DNA of 34,073 nucleotides from a virus: positions 1-34,073 of the IMG/VR virus record IMGVR_UViG_3300047334_000042. One strand, given 5' to 3'. Shown piece by piece: positions 31,141 through 34,073 of this stretch. The position numbers were made by a program, and so were the translations under genes. How positions within the stretch are numbered: position 1 is the stretch's first letter; each line of letters starts with the position of its first letter. Below the pieces are notes generated by a model, which saw only the letters and a program-made list of their open reading frames with translations, was not told where the DNA came from and ran no database searches.

Positions 31141-31404
31141 TTAGATAGCGGACTGATCATCGCCGATAGCGTGGACCGGCACGGTGTCCGGTGGGCCGGG
31201 CTTCTTGTTGCCATGCAGCAGCGCCCGCATGGACGCGTAGGGCATCGGCACCCACTTCATAATGCCGTTAAAGAAAACCCGACAAACAGGACGGTCGTGT
31301 TCGTCGGGTGTAAATTCATCAGACACACCGACAGCGCTACGGGACATGTCGTAGCGCGTGCCGTCGACGTCGCGGAACGCGATACGTGTATCGTCGATAT
31401 TCAT
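31141..31404 (-). CDS. Small protein, unknown function
   Basis: The 87-residue product starts at ATG 31404, overlapping the upstream stop (ATGA). It reads MNIDDTRIAFRDVDGTRYDM, then VGVSDEFTPDEHDRPVCRVF, FNGIMKWVPMPYASMRALLH. It is acidic and appears soluble and compact. I do not recognise a family. It is coupled to the gene with the RYYQQQH repeat and is 24 bases from the next gene, so it belongs to the same transcript. Confidence 0.68.
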   Translation of the reverse strand: MNIDDTRIAFRDVDGTRYDMSRSAVGVSDEFTPDEHDRPVCRVFFNGIMKWVPMPYASMRALLHGNKKPGPPDTVPVHAIGDDQSAI

Positions 31405-31670
31405 TTGATTTGCTCACTGTCCTCGACGTGCGCCAGCCGCGCATCGGGTAACACCGTTATACGGACAGCACGGAGAGCGCTGTCCCGTTCCTGCGCATCA
31501 AGCGCCAACGCATTTTCGCAGATTAAAGCAAGTGCTTCGTTGACGCGCGCCTTTGCTGTGTCCGGCGGTGTCTTGGCCAAGTGCTGCTGTTGGTAGTAGC
31601 GGTGCTGCTGTTGGTAGTAGCGGAATTGATCGCGGCGCATCTGGACGCAAACACGAAGATTGTTGCTCAT
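31401..31670 (-). CDS. Small helical protein with duplicated RYYQQQH segment
   Basis: I chose ATG 31670, which has GGAG six bases upstream and overlaps the previous stop (ATGA); the longer open frame to 31973 is not needed. The 89-residue product begins MSNNLRVCVQMRRDQF, followed by two copies of RYYQQQH encoded by a perfect tandem 21-base repeat. After that it is helical (DTAKARVNEALALICENALA, DAQERDSALRAVRITV). No family is recognised. It is likely a soluble accessory protein; the Gln/His/Tyr-rich stretch may be a flexible insert or a binding site. Confidence 0.75.
   Translation of the reverse strand: MSNNLRVCVQMRRDQFRYYQQQHRYYQQQHLAKTPPDTAKARVNEALALICENALALDAQERDSALRAVRITVLPDARLAHVEDSEQIK
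31581..31622 (-). repeat. Perfect tandem 21-base duplication
   Basis: The 21-base unit at 31581-31601 is repeated at 31602-31622 without change. It is in frame, giving RYYQQQH twice. An exact duplication points to a recent event. Confidence 0.95.
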
Positions 31671-31867
31671 TGCAAGCTCCACGCGACCAGCAGCCACAGC
31701 ACCATACACACGATCGCCCAAAAGAAGACCGCCGGATGCGGGCCGGGCTTGCGCGCGTGCCAGCCACACGGGTTGCCTTTTCGCATCATGGTGTTGCAGT
31801 GAGGACAACGCTGCTGGTAGGTCGGTGGTGCGTTGACACACGGCGGCATCAGGTGCATCCGCTCCAT
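31667..31867 (-). CDS. Small zinc-ribbon-like membrane protein
   Basis: I chose ATG 31867, sharing one base with the upstream stop (TGATG), which gives 66 residues. The N-terminal part has C-P-H-C (residues 21-24) and two further Cys (10 and 34) and His residues, so it may bind zinc. The C-terminal part is a membrane helix (PAVFFWAIVCMVLWLLVAWS). It could be an anchored accessory protein. It is one of two consecutive membrane genes after the terminase, a place where small lysis or exclusion genes occur, but I see no holin signature. Confidence 0.68.
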   Translation of the reverse strand: MERMHLMPPCVNAPPTYQQRCPHCNTMMRKGNPCGWHARKPGPHPAVFFWAIVCMVLWLLVAWSLQ

Positions 31868-32037
31868 CAGCCCCACCGTGCGAAAATGAGCCAGTCCCAC
31901 CGTGCGAAAATGAGCGCCAGCACAAGGCTGGAGCACACGAACAGGACGAGAAACACGAACACCCACGGCACACCCCACCACGGCTCGCCGCGACGGGAGT
32001 ATTGAATGCTCTTGCTTTCCTTTTGAAGTCCCAGCAC
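31867..32037 (-). CDS. Small single-span membrane protein
   Basis: I chose GTG 32037, seven bases after a strong AGGAGG, over an upstream GTG at 32076 that lacks a ribosome site; the product has 56 residues. After a charged start (LGLQKESKSIQYSRRGEPWW) comes a membrane segment (VPWVFVFLVLFVCSSLVLAL). The end has a duplicated 8-residue unit (LIFARWDW, then LIFARWG) from the 24-base DNA repeat at 31872-31915. It may be a small inner-membrane protein such as a holin, spanin part or exclusion factor; nothing decides between them. Confidence 0.68.
   Translation of the reverse strand: MLGLQKESKSIQYSRRGEPWWGVPWVFVFLVLFVCSSLVLALIFARWDWLIFARWG
31872..31915 (-). repeat. 20-base direct repeat with 24-base period in membrane gene
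   Basis: CCCACCGTGCGAAAATGAGC occurs at 31872-31891 and again at 31896-31915. It is in frame and duplicates the LIFARW end of the small membrane protein. This is the second such in-frame duplication in the adjacent accessory genes. Confidence 0.93.
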
Positions 32038-32079
32038 GTCGACTCCTCCTGTTTTTTCAGCTAACAGGATATACACGGC

Positions 32080-33399
32080 TCAGTAGCCGTCCACATTTCC
32101 GAGTGCGATGCTGATCGCGTAGCACCACGTATCAAGTAAATCGTCCGCGCGCTTAGCCGCGTCCTTGTCACCTAGTCGGAAACCAAACACTTGCGCCAGC
32201 AGGTGATTCCGCGTGGTATCCTTGTATTGCACAATTTTGTTGTAGGCTGGCTCACTGATCTTGACAAGCCCCTGGTAGACGTAAGCGGACACGTTCAACG
32301 CCCGCTCGTCCTTACCCTTGGACGTCAGCTTCATGTCGATGCCTTGAACAGGGGCTTGCTTGCGCTGCATCTGCTGCACAAGGATAGCACCGGAGTTGAC
32401 GTTCTCCACGAACACGCCCAGCGAGCCCATGCGCGACCCACACAGCTTGGATAACTCTTGCGTGCGCGCAATCACGTTAGGTATCCAATGCTCGAGCAGC
32501 GAACCCTCGATTTGAAGGATGTCGTAGTCCAAGCACACCAGGCGCTGCCCGATATAGCGTGACGTCGCCCAATAGCTGACGGCTGTGCCGTCATTCTCAC
32601 TGCCTGCTTTGACAGCGGTATCGACTACGGCAAACACACCGTCGCAAATCATCGGTAGCGGCGTGGGCAGTCCGTTGACCAGACAGCGCTCCAGCTCAAA
32701 AAACTGGATACCATGCCAGTCGACAAACTCGGCAAGATATTCCTGGCGCCACACAAGCGGGGGCTTAGCCTGATGTAGCCGCGCCAGCTCCTCAACCGGC
32801 ATCCGAGGATTGCTGTGTGTTGGTGCGTGGTATTCGGCGAAGTCCAAGTCGCGCTGCGTGCAAACCTTGTAGAAGAAATTCTCGTCATCGATTCCGGCGG
32901 TGTTGCTGGCCACAATGACGTTGCCGCAATAGTCCAGGAGCGTCGGTTCGATGCTGCGCTCCCAAATCGCCGTCATGTTGGGTTTGGCGAACGCGGCCTC
33001 GTCGATGAGGACCGTGTGGTATTTGCGGGAGCGGCCAGCGGCCTCGTCCTCAAGCGTCCAGAAATCAATAATACCACCGTGCTCGGTGCGCAGCACACCT
33101 TCGGTCTTGGAACTGCGCCGTAGTATCGGACCCAGCATCTGTCGCAGGTCTTCAAAGACCTCGGAAAGCCGCTTGTAGTCCGGCGCGAAGTAACCAATCA
33201 GTTTCTGCTTTGCGGCACCGTCACCAGCGATGCACTCCAGCAGCGTAGTCTTACCCCACCGCCGTCCGCACCTGATGGACAGACGTCGGTGCTTCCTGGA
33301 CATCCGGTAGGCTTCAACCTGTGACGCATGAAGCGTCGGCAGCACAATAACAGCAGGTCCGTCATTCCTCGCTTGCTGCTTGTATCCCAGGGAGCTCAA
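32080..33399 (-). CDS. terL: Terminase large subunit (ATPase-nuclease)
   Basis: The 439-residue product starts at TTG 33399, overlapping the small subunit stop (TTGA). The ATPase part has Walker A at residues 45-52 (GRRWGKTT), Walker B at 128-134 (HTVLIDE, Asp133-Glu134) and motif III VIVASNTAG at 161-169. The nuclease part has Asp260 (FAVVDTAV), Glu332 (VFVENVNSG) and Asp419/Asp423 (RADDLLDTWCYA), the three acidic positions of RNase-H-type terminase nucleases. It cuts concatemeric DNA and pumps it into the head through the portal. The start lacks ATG, so coupling to the small subunit seems likely. A 6-bp hairpin at 32075-32090 overlaps the stop. Confidence 0.97.
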   Translation of the reverse strand: MSSLGYKQQARNDGPAVIVLPTLHASQVEAYRMSRKHRRLSIRCGRRWGKTTLLECIAGDGAAKQKLIGYFAPDYKRLSEVFEDLRQMLGPILRRSSKTEGVLRTEHGGIIDFWTLEDEAAGRSRKYHTVLIDEAAFAKPNMTAIWERSIEPTLLDYCGNVIVASNTAGIDDENFFYKVCTQRDLDFAEYHAPTHSNPRMPVEELARLHQAKPPLVWRQEYLAEFVDWHGIQFFELERCLVNGLPTPLPMICDGVFAVVDTAVKAGSENDGTAVSYWATSRYIGQRLVCLDYDILQIEGSLLEHWIPNVIARTQELSKLCGSRMGSLGVFVENVNSGAILVQQMQRKQAPVQGIDMKLTSKGKDERALNVSAYVYQGLVKISEPAYNKIVQYKDTTRNHLLAQVFGFRLGDKDAAKRADDLLDTWCYAISIALGNVDGY

Positions 33400-33923
33400 T
33401 CGGGCAGGCCGCCAATGATCTTCACTGCAACGCCGACGTTCGGGTCATTTGGATCGGGGTTCGTGTTGACCGCTACTTCCAAGTGCCGGTCACGCCACAG
33501 ATCGGGACGACGGTTCTTCAGCCAGAAGATGCAGCTTGTCGGGTCCGGTGCATAGTGCTCAACGTATTCAGCGCGAACGATCTCACCACCTTTGGTACAA
33601 AAGATCTTTTCCACTTTGTGACTGTAACCTTTTGCACGGTGGAATAGCGATTTTGCTATGTAGGCGTCAGCATTTTCACGACCATCTTTTAAGGCATTGT
33701 CAAAAGATTGGTGTGCTGCACGCCATTTGTAAATCGTAACGATGTCCACCTGATGGAAGTTCGCGATCTCCTGATCCTTAGCACCCAACAGGCAAAGATT
33801 GTAGGTTTGAACATCCATGTATGAATGGTATTCCGTGGGGCGGCCTAGCTTGTTGGCCTCCCGCTGCGCGACCTTGTCCTCAAAGGTCGGCCGCTTCAAC
33901 TTTGTAATCACTGGTCGCTGCAC
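33396..33923 (-). CDS. terS: Terminase small subunit
   Basis: The 175-residue product starts at GTG 33923, sharing a base with the NusG-like stop (TAGTG). It has a helix-turn-helix-like region near residues 40-75 (LLGAKDQEIANFHQVDIVTI, YKWRAAHQSF), then LKDGRENADAYIAKSLFHRA, KGYSH and a late YVEHYAPDPTSCIFWLKNRR. The pattern HTH, K-D-G-R-x-x-A-D-A-x-I-A-x-S-L-x-x-R-A-x-G-Y is typical of one small-terminase family found in proteobacterial phages. It recognises the DNA packaging start and recruits the large subunit. The gene order and the overlap with the large subunit support this. Confidence 0.92.
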   Translation of the reverse strand: MQRPVITKLKRPTFEDKVAQREANKLGRPTEYHSYMDVQTYNLCLLGAKDQEIANFHQVDIVTIYKWRAAHQSFDNALKDGRENADAYIAKSLFHRAKGYSHKVEKIFCTKGGEIVRAEYVEHYAPDPTSCIFWLKNRRPDLWRDRHLEVAVNTNPDPNDPNVGVAVKIIGGLPD

Positions 33924-34073
33924 TACAGGTACTCCACGTCGTTATAGTTCAATTCCAGGTTTGTTAGACTTCGGCCAAACAAATCGATAAACACATGCAC
34001 GGACTTACGATCAACGCTGGACACTACACCTTGAAATGATGCAAATGGTCCGTTGACGATTCGAACAGTCTGA
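33923..34073 (-). CDS. NusG-family transcription factor, C-terminal KOW domain (partial)
   Basis: The minus-strand frame is open from the window edge (first whole codon 34072) to TAG 33925-33923. The 49 visible residues include VRIVNGPFASFQGVVSSVD and VHVFIDLFGRSLTNLELNYN, ending DVEYL. This matches the NusG/RfaH C-terminal KOW pattern G-P-F-A-x-F-x-G-x-V-x-x-V-D ... F-G-R-x-T-x-(V/L)-E-L-x-x-x-x-(V/I)-E. NusG-type proteins bind RNA polymerase and act on pausing and Rho; the KOW part binds ribosomal S10 or Rho. Being coupled to the terminase gene by a one-base overlap, it belongs to the phage and not to the host. It may be the late antiterminator. Confidence 0.87.
   Translation of the reverse strand, partial: QTVRIVNGPFASFQGVVSSVDRKSVHVFIDLFGRSLTNLELNYNDVEYL

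Noticed and set aside
31401-31973. Longer 190-codon version of the RYYQQQH gene
   Set aside because: It covers two neighbouring genes that have their own starts and membrane segments; ATG 31670 has GGAG and the usual ATGA overlap.
32075-32090. Hairpin ACGGCT-CAGT-AGCCGT at the terminase large subunit stop
   Set aside because: Only six base pairs and no U-run follows; too short to call a terminator.
33923-34073. NusG-like fragment as the host chromosomal nusG at a prophage border
   Set aside because: Its stop overlaps the terminase start codon by one base, and host nusG is normally followed by ribosomal protein L11; both argue for a phage gene. Contig extension would settle it.

Overview
The window is a late (morphogenesis) region of a tailed double-stranded DNA phage or prophage with a contractile tail. 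Nearly every gene lies on the minus strand, so the operon reads from high to low coordinates: NusG-like protein, terminase, small accessory genes, fibre/enzyme cassette 1, portal, head morphogenesis, protease/scaffold, major capsid, connectors, fibre cassette 2, sheath, tube, tail chaperones, tape measure, plug, hub, spike, gp25-like wedge and baseplate J. The set of head and tail families (DUF1073-type portal, Mu gpF-like protein, DUF2213-type protein, DUF2184-type capsid, DUF3383-type sheath, Pam3-type plug) resembles the compact Bcep781 / Obolenskvirus / Pam3 kind of myovirus. I assigned these by recall, not by a search. The host is probably a GC-rich proteobacterium. The helix-turn-helix plus zinc-ribbon protein at 29841-30137 recalls proteins of alphaproteobacterial phages, but that is weak evidence.

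Layout in transcription order. (1) 34073-29841: the C-terminal KOW domain of a NusG-family protein, terminase small and large subunits, then seven small genes, two of them with a membrane segment. (2) 29840-23522: an intergenic structured element, one plus-strand membrane gene, and three genes with Sec signal peptides (a pectate-lyase-like tailspike, a small beta protein, and a large protein with an SGNH-esterase-like domain). (3) 23519-14522: portal, small protein, Mu gpF-like protein, a NUDIX/DUF2213/coiled-coil fusion with a strong internal start, a head surface protein, major capsid and four head-tail joining candidates. (4) 14525-9129: fibre cassette 2, made of a short fibre protein without a signal peptide, a fibre with a signal peptide, and a large beta-helix plus glycosidase-like protein with a signal peptide. 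(5) 9067-1: tail and baseplate genes; baseplate J runs off the window edge. Most neighbours overlap by ATGA, GTGA or TGATG, which points to tight translational coupling.

The most unusual feature is the set of five fibre/enzyme genes whose products start with type I signal peptides and whose mature parts all have an even number of cysteines (18, 10, 18, 2 and 12). Core virion proteins that I scanned have none to two cysteines. This suggests export to the periplasm and disulfide bonding, which does not fit ordinary cytoplasmic tail assembly. Other notable points are a NusG-like protein at the head of the late operon, a structured intergenic repeat found three times just after stop codons, a textbook -1 frameshift in the tail chaperone, and a protease/scaffold fusion with a nested scaffold start. 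I saw no lysis, replication, integration, tRNA or CRISPR features. No stretch over 300 bases lacks a gene.
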